A stretch of 64,000 bases of DNA from an uncultured Granulosicoccaceae bacterium. Lineage in GTDB: Bacteria; Pseudomonadota; Gammaproteobacteria; Granulosicoccales; Granulosicoccaceae. Every line of letters begins with the position of its first letter. The first letter of the stretch is position 1. The stretch is taken from contig CALLLW010000027.1 in the NCBI GenBank assembly GCA_938007995.1, positions 62,001-126,000 on the forward strand, read 5' to 3'. A program made the position numbers and the translations under genes. The notes under the pieces were generated by a model that saw nothing but the letters and a program-made list of their open reading frames with translations, searched no databases and was not told where the DNA came from. This document shows positions 17,899-27,863 of the stretch, piece after piece.

Positions 17899-19305
17899 AT
17901 GCAGAATAAATTAGTAGCCGGTTCAAAAGAATGGTGTGCACTGCCAGAACTCGATATTGCTGCAGTGAAAGCACGCGTTGATTCCGGTGCCAAGACTTCT
18001 TCAATACACGCTTTTAACATAGAACCTTTCACCAGAGATGCTACCCAGTGGGTTCGGTTTGATCTGCATCCCTTGCAAAAGAGCAGGCGTGCAACAATCA
18101 GATGCGAAGCGCCAGTCATTGATCGCAGAACTATCCGAAGCTCCAACGGCAGCAGCGAAAAACGCTTCGTCATTAAAACTCCTATGACCCTCTATGGAGA
18201 GACCTGGGATATCGAACTGACTCTGACCAACCGCGATGCAATGGGATACCGCATGTTGTTAGGAAGAGAAGCAATGAGCGGTCGAATTTTGGTTGATAGC
18301 GAAGCCGAGTTTCTGTTTGGAGACGTCTCTAACCAACAGCTGGAGTTGCTGTATGGCAAAGCCATGCCGGTTCCAGGCGCTGGCTTGAAAATCGGAGTGC
18401 TGGCAAGTAATCCAGACCTGTATAGCAATCGTCGCCTGATGGAAGCAGGTGAAAAGCGCGGCCACCAGATGGTGTTTCTGGATATCAGGCAGTGTTATAT
18501 GAAACTCGATGCAGAGGCTCCCGCCGTTCATTATCGCGATGGAAGGATATTGAATGATCTTGATGCCGTGATTCCAAGAATCCGCCCGTCGATGACTTTC
18601 TACGGATGCGCAATAACCCGCCACTTTGAAAGTCTGGGTGTTTATGCCCTGAATAACTCGGCAGCAATTTCCCAGTCACGCGATAAACTGTTCTCACTGC
18701 AGATGCTTCAGAAACAGGGGCTCGACATCCCGATCACCGGTTATGCCAACTCGCCCAACGATACCGACAATCTGATTGAAATGGTCGGTGGCGCACCGCT
18801 GATTGTGAAACTGCTGGAAGGAACACAGGGCAAAGGGGTGGTGTTGGCCGAAACTAAAAAGGCTGCAGAGAGTGTGATAAACGCGATGAAATCTCTGCGC
18901 GCCAATCTGCTTGTGCAGGAATTTATTCAGGAGGCCGCCGGCAAGGATCTGCGCTGTTTCATGATAGATGGCCAGGTTGCCGCATCGATGCAACGCAGTG
19001 CTGCGCCCGGTGAGTTTCGCGCCAACCTGCATCGCGGTGGCGAGGCCACGCTGACTGACATCACAGCTGAAGAAGAAATGCTTGCGATAAAAGCGGCAAA
19101 GACGATGAATCTGAGTGTTGCCGGTGTGGATATCATCCGCAGTAATCGTGGACCGTTGCTGCTTGAGGTGAACTCTTCACCCGGTTTACAGGGTATTGAA
19201 GATGCCACCGGGCACGATGTTGCCTCTATGATGATTCAGTCGATTGAAAAGCAACTGCGCACATCACCCAAGCTGGTTACACCCGCTTATCTGGAATCGG
19301 CATAA
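17899..19305 (+). CDS. Retropepsin-like (RimB/Zn_protease) domain fused to RimK-like ATP-grasp ligase
   Basis: The 468-residue protein joins two domains. Residues 1-150 match the family formerly called ATP-dependent zinc protease (PF05618), now seen as aspartic-protease-like, with the [12 protein letters not shown] motif and a later LLGREAM. Residues about 160-455 form an ATP-grasp ligase of the RimK/LysX type with [37 protein letters not shown] and [14 protein letters not shown]. RimK adds glutamates to ribosomal protein S6 or makes related peptide bonds. In many bacteria the two domains are separate neighbouring genes; here they are one chain. ATG at 17899 is preferred to the frame start 24 codons upstream because the protease-like domain begins directly after it. 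Confidence 0.9.
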   Translation: MQNKLVAGSKEWCALPELDIAAVKARVDSGAKTSSIHAFNIEPFTRDATQWVRFDLHPLQKSRRATIRCEAPVIDRRTIRSSNGSSEKRFVIKTPMTLYGETWDIELTLTNRDAMGYRMLLGREAMSGRILVDSEAEFLFGDVSNQQLELLYGKAMPVPGAGLKIGVLASNPDLYSNRRLMEAGEKRGHQMVFLDIRQCYMKLDAEAPAVHYRDGRILNDLDAVIPRIRPSMTFYGCAITRHFESLGVYALNNSAAISQSRDKLFSLQMLQKQGLDIPITGYANSPNDTDNLIEMVGGAPLIVKLLEGTQGKGVVLAETKKAAESVINAMKSLRANLLVQEFIQEAAGKDLRCFMIDGQVAASMQRSAAPGEFRANLHRGGEATLTDITAEEEMLAIKAAKTMNLSVAGVDIIRSNRGPLLLEVNSSPGLQGIEDATGHDVASMMIQSIEKQLRTSPKLVTPAYLESA

Positions 19306-19371
19306 GCAGGACGGGCGGGATGTGAGCAGACTACATTCCCCGGACTGACGAAATGCTTTCATAACGCAGCG

Positions 19372-20526
19372 TTATATCTGCAAAAGCGCCTGCTCGATAT
19401 CTTCCAGCAGATCCTCCACCCTTTCTATACCGACAGATAGGCGCAACTGATTTTCCGGAATCATGTTTTCAGCAGGCTCAAGCGTGTTCCTGTGCTCGAT
19501 CAGTGTTTCCACACCACCGAGTGATGTTGCACTGATAATAATCTGCATCGCACCCGCCAGTTTTAAAGCGGCAGACGCATCGCCTTGTACCTGAAAAGAC
19601 AGCAGACCGCCAAATCCACCCTGCATTTGTAGCTTTGCCAGATGATGCCCCGGATGGCTGGGCAAACCCGGATAACTGACAGACTCGATCTTTGGATGTT
19701 GTTCCAGATACTCTGCCACCTGCATGGCATTCTGTGCCGCACGTTCTACCCGAACATACAATGTGCGCATACCGCGCAGCAGTAACCACGCTTCAAACGC
19801 ACCAATCAGTGCACCGGCCATTTTATGTTCACCACAAAGCGCATGCCATAGTCCATGTTCCTCACGGGTCAGAACTGCTCCTGCCAACACATCACTATGA
19901 CCATTGAGGTACTTGGTCGCGGAATGCACAACAAGATCTGCCCCGAGCTCCAGCGGCCGGGTAAAAACCGGGGTCGCAGCAGTACTATCAACGCACAACA
20001 GTGCATCGTACTGATGCGCTATGTCTGCAGCCAGCCCGATGTCTGTGACATGCATCATCGGGTTGGACGGTGTTTCAACCCAGACAAGATTGGTGCGGTT
20101 TTTATTCTCGACACAGGCTTCAATCGAAGCCGCATCTGCGGTGTCGTATTCGCTGACAAAAATATCCTGGCGCCGGCAATAATCACAAATCCACTGTTTT
20201 GCACCCCAGTACATTGAATCCGGCAACACCACGTGCGCACCGGGTGACAGAGAATAGAAAACCGACGCTATCGCTGCCATGCCCGATGCAAACAACCGAC
20301 ACTCTTCAGCGTTTTCAAGATCAGCAAGCGTACGTTCCGCATGCACAAAGGTGGGATTGTCAGGCCGTGAATATAAATTTGCCGCATTGATCAGCGCGTA
20401 GCGATCATCTCTGGCATAGGTAGTTGATAGCTGTATTTCTGGTACCACGGCGCCGCTGTGTACATCTAGAAAGTGTCCGGCCTTTGCGGCAACCGTAGCG
20501 CCTTCGCGATCATTCGGGTTTTTCAT
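19372..20526 (-). CDS. Cys/Met-metabolism PLP enzyme (cystathionine gamma-synthase/lyase type)
   Basis: The 384-residue protein has the family Tyr-Ser-Arg near residue 52 (LYSRPDNPT), the PLP-lysine motif HSATKY with Lys205, and the late SLGGVETL segment. These enzymes act on cystathionine, homoserine esters or methionine. The exact reaction (gamma-synthase, beta- or gamma-lyase, or sulfhydrylase) cannot be set from motifs. It starts 41 bp after polA ends, in the same direction, so it may share a transcript. It converges with the rimK-like fusion gene. Confidence 0.88.
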   Translation of the reverse strand: MKNPNDREGATVAAKAGHFLDVHSGAVVPEIQLSTTYARDDRYALINAANLYSRPDNPTFVHAERTLADLENAEECRLFASGMAAIASVFYSLSPGAHVVLPDSMYWGAKQWICDYCRRQDIFVSEYDTADAASIEACVENKNRTNLVWVETPSNPMMHVTDIGLAADIAHQYDALLCVDSTAATPVFTRPLELGADLVVHSATKYLNGHSDVLAGAVLTREEHGLWHALCGEHKMAGALIGAFEAWLLLRGMRTLYVRVERAAQNAMQVAEYLEQHPKIESVSYPGLPSHPGHHLAKLQMQGGFGGLLSFQVQGDASAALKLAGAMQIIISATSLGGVETLIEHRNTLEPAENMIPENQLRLSVGIERVEDLLEDIEQALLQI

Positions 20527-20567
20527 CTTGCTATTTGTATCCGGGGCTGTCGCTTGGTAACTAACAA

Positions 20568-23288
20568 CTAATGGGCTTCCTGCCAGTTGTCACCCACACC
20601 GATCTCCACTTCGAGCGGCACCGATAACGACCCCGCTGCCACCATGATGTCAGTCAGTTGTTTGGAGACTTTTTTGATCTCGCTGTGCTTCACTTCCAGA
20701 ACCAGTTCATCGTGAACCTGCATGATCACACGCGCATCTACCTTGCTTTTGCCAAGCCAATCATCAACTTCGATCATTGCACGCTTAATAATATCTGCTG
20801 CAGTGCCCTGCATTGGCGCGTTGATCGCCGTGCGTTCAGCGTATTGTCGCATCTGATAACGATTGGAATTAATATCCGGCAGGTACAGTCGTCGACCAAA
20901 CACCGTTTCCACATAGCCCTGATGTTTGGCGTTTAACTTGGTTGAATCCATATAGCGCTTAACACCCGGATAGCGTTCAAAATACATATTAATGTACTGT
21001 TGTGCATCAGTACGGGAAATATCGAGTTGCCGTGCCAGACCGAAGGCAGACATACCGTAGATCAAGCCAAAGTTAATCGCTTTAGCTGCACGCCGCTGGT
21101 CTGCATCAACGCTGTCAATGTCACTGCCAAACACTTCAGCGGCAGTGGCGCTGTGGATATCGTCACCCTGTTCAAAGGCAGTTAGAAGGCTTTCATCGGC
21201 AGACAAATGGGCCATGATGCGCAGCTCTATCTGTGAATAATCTGCGGCCAGTAACTGATAGCCTTCAGGCGCGATAAAAGCTTCACGAATACGTCTGCCT
21301 TCATGGGTACGAATTGGAATGTTCTGCAGATTCGGATCAGATGAAGACAGCCGCCCGGTTGATGCAACTGCCTGATGATAAGAAGTATGCACCCTGCCGG
21401 TTTTGGCATTTATCTGCTCGGGCAGCTTATCAGTGTAGGTGGATTTCAGTTTACTTAAACTGCGATATTCTAAAATTAACTTTGGCAGTGGATAATCTGT
21501 CGCCAGTTGCTCCAGCACATCTTCAGCGGTTGATGGTTGCCCTTTGGGCGTTTTGCGAATCACCGGCATACCTTTGACCCCATAAAGCAATTCGCCAATC
21601 TGTTTGGAGGAACCCAGATTAAATTCCTGCCCGGCATCTTCAAACGCCAATGACTCAATGCTTGCGACTTTTTGTGCTATTTCATCACTTTGCGCACGCA
21701 GTAAATCTGCATCAACCAAAACACCGGTACGTTCGATGTTGGATAACACACTGACTAACGGCAGCTCGATCTCTCGATAGACTTTATCGAGTGCAGGTTC
21801 TGCAGTAACGAGCTTGTTTAGCTGATGTTGCAATTGCAGAGCAACGTCGGCATCTTCTGCGGCATAGTCTGCAGCCGGTTGTATTTCGACTTGATTGAAG
21901 GTCAGTTGCTTTACGCCCTTACCGGCAATTTCCTCATAATGCGTTGTTTTGATATCAAGGTATTTCTTTGCAAGCGTATCAAGATCATGACGGTTAGCTG
22001 CAGCATCACAGACATAGGACTGCAGCATCGTGTCATGAGCAATGCCACGCAATTCGATGCCATGGTTCAGCAACACGTTGCGATCATATTTTAAGTGCTG
22101 ACCGATTTTTTTTATTTTGTCGCTTTCCAGTATCGGTTTGAATTTTTCCAGCACGTCATCACGTGATAGCTGCTCGGGTGCGCCCTCATAATCATGCGCC
22201 AGCGGTAGATAAGCGGCCTCTCCCATCTCTACCGCAAAAGACAAACCCACCACTTCTGCATTCATGTAGTTGAGACTGGTGGTTTCCGTATCAAACGCAA
22301 ACACGCCTTTGTCTTCGATTTTTTTCAACCATTGATCCAACGCCGATTGAGAGCTGACTATCTGATAAACACGCTGTTCGATCTTTTCTGCTTGAGGCGT
22401 TTCAGGCGACGACCCTCCACTTGATGCCGCCGCCTCACCATCAAGCTCGTTTAACCAGGCTCTAAACTGATAACGCTCTAACATCGGCCGCAATGCTTCG
22501 GCATCTGCACTTTCAATTTTGAGCGTGTTGATGTTTTCTGATAACTCAACATCCAGCTTTATCGTTGCCAAATCATAGGACATAGGCAACAGTGGTAAAG
22601 CTTCACGCAGATACTCGCCGATTTTGCCTTTAATGGCATCGGCATTGGCGATGACACCTTCAAGCGAATCGTACAGGCCAAGCCATTTAACCGCAGTCTT
22701 TGGCCCGCACTTGTTAACCCCGGGTATGTTGTCAGATTTATCACCTACCAGCGCCAGATAGTCGATGATCCTCGATGGCGGCACACCGAATTTCTCAACA
22801 ACGCCATCAACATCGTAGGTTTTGTTACTCATGGTATCGATAAGAGTGACGTGCTCGTTAACCAATTGAGCCAGATCCTTGTCGCTGGTTGATATCACGA
22901 CGCGCCGATTCGCCTCAGTCGCCTGTTGTGCAAACGTGCCAATAACGTCATCTGCCTCTACGCCGGGCACACTGATCAGCGGCAGCCCCATGCTACGAAT
23001 CATCTCGTGTAACGGTGCTATCTGCTGGCGCAGGTCATCCGGCATGGGCGGTCGGTTGGCCTTGTATTCGGCATACATTTCATTCCTGAATGTTTTGCCC
23101 TTGGCATCAAACACAACACCCATGTGGGTCGGGTTATAGGTGTCCAGCAAACGGCGCAGCATATTGATAACGCCAAGCATCGCCCCGGTTGGCTCACCGG
23201 CTTTGTTGGTCAGTGGCGGCAATGCATGGAAGGCGCGAAACAGATAGGAAGATCCATCAACCAGTATCAGAGGCGGAGTATCTGACAT
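20568..23288 (-). CDS. polA: DNA polymerase I
   Basis: This 906-residue enzyme is a full-length PolA. The N-terminal 5'-3' flap exonuclease starts ILVDGSSYLFRAFHAL. The middle proofreading domain keeps its acidic residues (FDTETTSL for Exo I, YAAEDAD for Exo III), so 3'-5' activity is likely intact. The polymerase domain has DYSQIELRIMAHLS, RRAAKAINFGLIYGMS and MQVHDELVLEV. It works in Okazaki fragment processing and repair. The frame is open for ten more codons to a TTG, but the ATG at 23288 places the protein start at the conserved residue. Confidence 0.97.
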   Translation of the reverse strand: MSDTPPLILVDGSSYLFRAFHALPPLTNKAGEPTGAMLGVINMLRRLLDTYNPTHMGVVFDAKGKTFRNEMYAEYKANRPPMPDDLRQQIAPLHEMIRSMGLPLISVPGVEADDVIGTFAQQATEANRRVVISTSDKDLAQLVNEHVTLIDTMSNKTYDVDGVVEKFGVPPSRIIDYLALVGDKSDNIPGVNKCGPKTAVKWLGLYDSLEGVIANADAIKGKIGEYLREALPLLPMSYDLATIKLDVELSENINTLKIESADAEALRPMLERYQFRAWLNELDGEAAASSGGSSPETPQAEKIEQRVYQIVSSQSALDQWLKKIEDKGVFAFDTETTSLNYMNAEVVGLSFAVEMGEAAYLPLAHDYEGAPEQLSRDDVLEKFKPILESDKIKKIGQHLKYDRNVLLNHGIELRGIAHDTMLQSYVCDAAANRHDLDTLAKKYLDIKTTHYEEIAGKGVKQLTFNQVEIQPAADYAAEDADVALQLQHQLNKLVTAEPALDKVYREIELPLVSVLSNIERTGVLVDADLLRAQSDEIAQKVASIESLAFEDAGQEFNLGSSKQIGELLYGVKGMPVIRKTPKGQPSTAEDVLEQLATDYPLPKLILEYRSLSKLKSTYTDKLPEQINAKTGRVHTSYHQAVASTGRLSSSDPNLQNIPIRTHEGRRIREAFIAPEGYQLLAADYSQIELRIMAHLSADESLLTAFEQGDDIHSATAAEVFGSDIDSVDADQRRAAKAINFGLIYGMSAFGLARQLDISRTDAQQYINMYFERYPGVKRYMDSTKLNAKHQGYVETVFGRRLYLPDINSNRYQMRQYAERTAINAPMQGTAADIIKRAMIEVDDWLGKSKVDARVIMQVHDELVLEVKHSEIKKVSKQLTDIMVAAGSLSVPLEVEIGVGDNWQEAH

Positions 23289-23518
23289 TTTCAATCCGGA
23301 ACAGTGTTGGGAACTCAACAGAATACCCGTCTGTGCAGGTTTACGCGACAGTAGTCAGGTGCAATTTTATCTTCCGCATTGTATTACCAACCGCAAAGCC
23401 TGAGCACTGCGCTTTATCAGCTATACTCATTCAGCAGGTTGCGCCGCTGAAAAGGTTTTCGATCCCGCGCAAAAGGCAACGCTTTGCCCCTCGCTATTTT
23501 CCACCGTGGACCTCGTAA

Positions 23519-24241
23519 ATGACAATTGAAAAGAAACCTCAGCTGCGAAAAGGCGCGGATATCGATCACGCACTAAGCCGCGAGTCCTGGAAGATCTTTC
23601 AAATAATGGCCGAGTTTGTCGAGGGCTTTCAAAAGCTCGCAGCCATCAGCCCGTCCGTCAGTGTATTCGGTTCTGCACGCTTCAAACCGGACCATGAATG
23701 TAGTCTTTTAATAGAGGACATCTCACGCAAGCTATCCGACGCAGGCTTCGCAGTCGTCAGTGGTGGGGGCCCCGGTATCATGGAAGCCTCCAACAAAGGG
23801 GCTTTCGCAGGTAAATCTGCAAGTGTTGGATTGAATATCCAGCTACCGTTTGAGCAATCCGGCAATCCCTATCAGGACATCGCGATCACGTTTAAGTACT
23901 TCTTTGCCCGCAAGGTCATGTTCGCAAAATACGCGTCGGCTTATGTTGTCATGCCCGGCGGCTTTGGCACACTGGATGAGCTGGCAGAAATTCTCACTCT
24001 TATACAAACCGGTAAATCGCGAAAAATCCCGGTCATTCTGGTTGGCTCTGACTTCTGGAGCGGCCTGGTAGACTGGCTCAGAGATTCCATGCTCACGATG
24101 GGCACCATCAGTGAATCTGATCTGGATCTGTTTTCAATTGAAGACGACCCCGAAAAAGTCATTGAGACTATTTTTGACTTCTATGAAGGTGTGGACATGG
24201 ACCAGGTCTTAGCCAACGATGATATTTCTATGGATATCTAA
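23519..24241 (+). CDS. LOG-family protein (nucleoside 5'-monophosphate phosphoribohydrolase type)
   Basis: The 240-residue Rossmann-fold protein has SGGGPGIMEA near residues 81-90 and the LOG signature PGGFGTLDE at 146-154. LOG enzymes release free base, classically cytokinins in plants, from nucleotide monophosphates. Many bacterial members are annotated only as TIGR00730 proteins. It is transcribed away from polA and followed by thrB after 112 bp. Confidence 0.9.
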   Translation: MTIEKKPQLRKGADIDHALSRESWKIFQIMAEFVEGFQKLAAISPSVSVFGSARFKPDHECSLLIEDISRKLSDAGFAVVSGGGPGIMEASNKGAFAGKSASVGLNIQLPFEQSGNPYQDIAITFKYFFARKVMFAKYASAYVVMPGGFGTLDELAEILTLIQTGKSRKIPVILVGSDFWSGLVDWLRDSMLTMGTISESDLDLFSIEDDPEKVIETIFDFYEGVDMDQVLANDDISMDI

Positions 24242-24353
24242 ACGCTCACACCGGCCAATCATCGTTTTACCGCTGGCTCAGCATCGTATGACTGAGACAA
24301 CCATCTATCATTTTCTATACAATTGGCAGACGTTATCGCCGAACTGACCTTCA

Positions 24354-25319
24354 ATGTCTGTCTTCACGTCCATCGACATGCAGCAACTGACTGCATTTCT
24401 AAAACACTACAGCATCGGCGAGCCCGAAGGGTTCACCGGCATCGAAGCTGGCATCACAAACAGTAATTTCTTCATCGATACAGAGACCGGTCGCTATGTG
24501 CTGACAATCGTCGAAGAAGAAACCTTCAAGGATGTCGAGTGGTTTATGCAGCTGCTTGCCTTTCTTCACCAGAACCATATTCCGTGTGCAAAACCGTTTT
24601 TATCGGTTAGCGGCAATTACACCAAACCACTGGCAAAAAAGCCGGCCACTATCGTCGAGTGTTTGGACGGTGCTGATAAAACTGCAGTCAACAGCGACGA
24701 TTGCCATGCCATCGGACGTGTACTCGCAGGCTTTCACTCAAGCTGCAAAGATTATTCTTTGACCCGCATCGACTCACGCGGCAGCGCCTGGCGCGCAGCC
24801 ACAGCTGAAAAGGTTCGATCAAAACTCGATACACAAGACAGAAACCTGCTGGACCAACACATGCAGGCAGACTACTCAGCTGTACTGGCGGCACTGCCAG
24901 AGAGTGTTATTCACGCTGATCTGTTTAAGGACAACGTGTTGTTCAATAACAATCAGATCACCGGCATCATCGACTTCTACTACGCCTGCACCGGCTGTAT
25001 GCTTTATGACCTCGCGATCACCTTTAATGACTGGTGTCGCGACGATCACGGCGAAATTGATCTGCCACTCGCCAGTGCAATGCTACAGGGCTATCAGGAA
25101 ATTCGTCCGCTGGAACTTTCCGAACATCAAAGCTGGCCGAATGCAGTCAGTTGTGCCGCACTTCGATTCTGGCTCTCAAGACTTCACGATCTGCACTTCC
25201 CACCAGATGCGCTAATGACTTTCACCAAAGACCCCGCACAATTTCAAAACATACTGTCAAACCAAACGCCGTCAATCGCTGAACTGACCAATCAGCAGGA
25301 TGTTGAAAAAACGTCATGA
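24354..25319 (+). CDS. thrB: Homoserine kinase, APH-fold ThrB
   Basis: The 321-residue protein is of the aminoglycoside-phosphotransferase-fold homoserine kinase type found in many proteobacteria, not the GHMP type. It begins MSVFTSIDMQQLTAFL and has the glycine-rich FTGIEAGITNSNFFI segment. The catalytic loop is HADLFKDNVLF, and IIDFYYAC provides the metal-binding Asp. It phosphorylates homoserine in threonine synthesis. The PLP enzyme a few genes away also belongs to homoserine-linked sulfur amino acid metabolism. Confidence 0.93.
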   Translation: MSVFTSIDMQQLTAFLKHYSIGEPEGFTGIEAGITNSNFFIDTETGRYVLTIVEEETFKDVEWFMQLLAFLHQNHIPCAKPFLSVSGNYTKPLAKKPATIVECLDGADKTAVNSDDCHAIGRVLAGFHSSCKDYSLTRIDSRGSAWRAATAEKVRSKLDTQDRNLLDQHMQADYSAVLAALPESVIHADLFKDNVLFNNNQITGIIDFYYACTGCMLYDLAITFNDWCRDDHGEIDLPLASAMLQGYQEIRPLELSEHQSWPNAVSCAALRFWLSRLHDLHFPPDALMTFTKDPAQFQNILSNQTPSIAELTNQQDVEKTS

Positions 25320-25613
25320 GCGACGGTCCGGGTAGGAAAATTCAACCGGGAAAGCACGGTTGATGATTTAGAAGTGAGTATTTTGAGGGAGAATTTAACG
25401 CCCTCAGATCAGCTGCAATAGTTTTTCGTCACCCTTGTGAGGCGGATTCGCCGATTCTCACTGCTGGTATGCAACTACAGGTTTAAAGATGTTAACCTCA
25501 CTCCACTTCGGCCGGTTTTGCAACGCAAACTGTGCCGGATGGATCCCCTCGCCAGATTCACGCTGGCGAGACCACCAAAAGTGCTTTAACCAGCAAAAAT
25601 TCTGGGGAAACAA

Positions 25614-26702
25614 ATGAAAAGACGTGATTTTATAAAAACAGGGGCCGCTGCTACCGCAGCAGGCGCCACGATCACAGCCGCTCCGGCTATCGCGCAATCC
25701 AAAACCGAACTGACCATCGTTTCTACCTGGCCGCGAGATTTTCCGGGGCTGGGTACCAGTGCACAACGGCTTGTTGAGCGTATCTCTGAATTGTCAGACG
25801 GCAAGATTGTCACCAACTACTTCGCCGCCGGTGAGCGAGTTGGTGCATTCGATGTATTTGATGAAGTGGCCGCTGGTAACAGCCAGGCTTACATCGCTGC
25901 CGACTACTACTGGAAAGGCAAGCACCCGGGCTTTGCCTACTTTACCGCCGTACCCTTCGGCATGACCACACCTGAGTGGAATGCATGGATTAAATTCAAA
26001 GATGGTCAGGCGCTGTGGGATGAGCTGTCAGGCGAGTTTGGCCTCAAAGCACTGACATGCGGTGCCACCGGCACCCAGATGGGTGGCTGGTTTAATAAGG
26101 AAATTGAAACTGCAGATGACCTCAAAGGTCTGAAAATGCGTATTCCAGGCCTGGGCGGCGACGTTATGGCCAAGCTCGGTGCTTCACCGGTATCACTGCC
26201 GGGTGGGCAGATTTATGAGAACCTCGTTTCCGGCGCTATTGACGCCACTGAATGGGTAGGCCCGTACAACGACTTCTTCATGAAGTTTTATGAAGCGGCC
26301 AAATACTACTACTCGCCCGGCATGCACGAGCCAGGTGGTGGTCTCGCCTTTGGCATGAACGCAGAATGGTGGAACAAGCGTTCCAAGTGGGAGCAAGCCA
26401 TCATTGAAGCTGCCTGTATGGAAGAGAATGCCGCCCAGCCGGAAGAAGCGATTGCCAACAACGGTCTTTACCTGGCCCGCATGGTCGAGGAAAACGGCGT
26501 AGAGCTTCGGTCTTTCAACGATGAAATCTACGACAGCTTCGGTGAAGCCGCAGCTGAAGTATTTGAAGAAACCCGCGACCACAGCGATCTGGCAAAGAAA
26601 ATCAACGACAACTATCAGGAAGCACTCCGCGAGATGGGAGCGTATCTGAAGATTGCTGAAATTGGATTTTCAAATCAGCGCAATCGCGTACTGGGTATCT
26701 AA
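25614..26702 (+). CDS. dctP: TRAP transporter substrate-binding protein, DctP family
   Basis: The 362-residue precursor has a twin-arginine-type leader (MKRRDFIKTGAAAT) and an AIAQ cleavage site near residue 28. The DctP fold shows LKMRIPGLGGDVMAKLGASP and the conserved DATEWVGPYND. That last motif resembles the TakP type, which binds 2-oxoacids, so a keto- or hydroxyacid substrate is likely but unproven. It is followed by a strong hairpin terminator, then dctQ and dctM. The leader upstream contains a small hairpin around 25436-25460. A good ribosome site (GGGGAAAC) precedes the ATG. Confidence 0.93.
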   Translation: MKRRDFIKTGAAATAAGATITAAPAIAQSKTELTIVSTWPRDFPGLGTSAQRLVERISELSDGKIVTNYFAAGERVGAFDVFDEVAAGNSQAYIAADYYWKGKHPGFAYFTAVPFGMTTPEWNAWIKFKDGQALWDELSGEFGLKALTCGATGTQMGGWFNKEIETADDLKGLKMRIPGLGGDVMAKLGASPVSLPGGQIYENLVSGAIDATEWVGPYNDFFMKFYEAAKYYYSPGMHEPGGGLAFGMNAEWWNKRSKWEQAIIEAACMEENAAQPEEAIANNGLYLARMVEENGVELRSFNDEIYDSFGEAAAEVFEETRDHSDLAKKINDNYQEALREMGAYLKIAEIGFSNQRNRVLGI

Positions 26703-26722
26703 TCCGGCACTGCGATAAAACC

Positions 26723-26757
26723 ACGGTGGAGCGAGCAATCGCTCCACCGTCATTTTT
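26723..26757 (+). terminator. Attenuating terminator between dctP and dctQ
   Basis: ACGGTGGAGCGA and TCGCTCCACCGT form a perfect 12-bp stem around GCAA (26723-26750). The run CATTTTT follows. It lies 20 bp after the dctP stop, so most transcripts would stop there and leave the binding protein in excess over the permease, as is common for such operons. Confidence 0.92.
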
Positions 26758-26852
26758 GATTCAAGAAACTCCCATGCTAATTGTCTGACGAACATGTCGT
26801 ACCCGTCGCAGTAGCATCACTCCATAACAATTAATTTTAAGAGTACGTGGCG

Positions 26853-27854
26853 ATGGAAACAGAGCACCGACCCGACTCCGTAGCTAACCACAGCGCTGAT
26901 CGCAAAGATCGGATGAGTCGTTACTTTGGCTGGGGTATGTTGTTTTTCCTGGTCGCCTACCTGATAAACAACACGCTGGTTCATTCACAACAATGGCCAG
27001 GTGTACAAGCAATAACCAGCTCCATTGGCGACTGGCGCCTCTGGGTACAACTGGCAATCTACGCGGCGGCACTAATACTGACCTGGATGTGGGTTAACAG
27101 CCGTGAACGCAGTTTAAGAGCCGATGCGGCAACTATTACCGCAATCAATACCTATTTAATACGATCTCTGTTCTGGGCTGTGTTTTTCATCGGTCTGGCT
27201 GACATGGCAATCTCTTTCCTGCGGGTAGAAGACCTGTTAAGCCAGTTTGTGAATGAACAACTTGCTAAAGACCTGGGTCGCCCGCAGTTTCGCGGCCCGA
27301 TGGTTCATCTGCCACTTCTGGTACTGGGTTTTTTCGTTGGTGCGGTCACTCGCACGCTTGGGTTTCACTGGCTTGCGCTACTCATTGTGCTGGCTGAACT
27401 GGCTATCGTTATCACTCGATTCATCTTCTCTTATGAACAGGCGTTCATGGGCGATCTGGTGCGCTTCTGGTACGCAGCTCTGTTCCTGTTTGCCAGCGCC
27501 TATACCCTGCTTGAAGAGGGCCATGTACGGGTGGATGTGTTCTACGCTGCTATGCGCCGTACCCGTAAAGGATTTGTTAACTCGTTCGGTGCAGTCTTCT
27601 TTGGTATGACACTTTGCTGGACCATCATTATTATCGGGCTCGGTGGCAAGTCAGCCATTATCTATGGGTCTCTGGCAAACTATGAAGTGTCACAGTCCGG
27701 CTTTGGTATGTACACCAAGTATTGGATGGCAGGATTTCTTGGTGTGTTTGCGATCACCATGTTGCTGCAGTTTGTTGCACAGTTTCTCGAATCGGTTGCG
27801 GATACAAGACAACAACCCGGTGGCAGAAAAGTTAACACCGAAATAGCGCATTAG
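26853..27854 (+). CDS. dctQ: TRAP transporter small permease, DctQ
   Basis: The 333-residue membrane protein has four DctQ helices in its C-terminal half, with the family motif EEGHVRVDVFY. An N-terminal part of about 170 residues adds several further hydrophobic segments (for example around 30-50 and 60-80), so it is about twice the usual DctQ length. ATG at 26853 has AAGAG nine bases upstream; a GTG two codons earlier is possible. It ends 9 bp before dctM. Confidence 0.88.
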   Translation: METEHRPDSVANHSADRKDRMSRYFGWGMLFFLVAYLINNTLVHSQQWPGVQAITSSIGDWRLWVQLAIYAAALILTWMWVNSRERSLRADAATITAINTYLIRSLFWAVFFIGLADMAISFLRVEDLLSQFVNEQLAKDLGRPQFRGPMVHLPLLVLGFFVGAVTRTLGFHWLALLIVLAELAIVITRFIFSYEQAFMGDLVRFWYAALFLFASAYTLLEEGHVRVDVFYAAMRRTRKGFVNSFGAVFFGMTLCWTIIIIGLGGKSAIIYGSLANYEVSQSGFGMYTKYWMAGFLGVFAITMLLQFVAQFLESVADTRQQPGGRKVNTEIAH

Positions 27855-27863
27855 GGGCACAAC

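Noticed and set aside
19361..19375. ATAACGC-A-GCGTTAT near the end of the PLP enzyme gene
   Set aside because: Overlaps the stop codon, loop too tight, no T-run.
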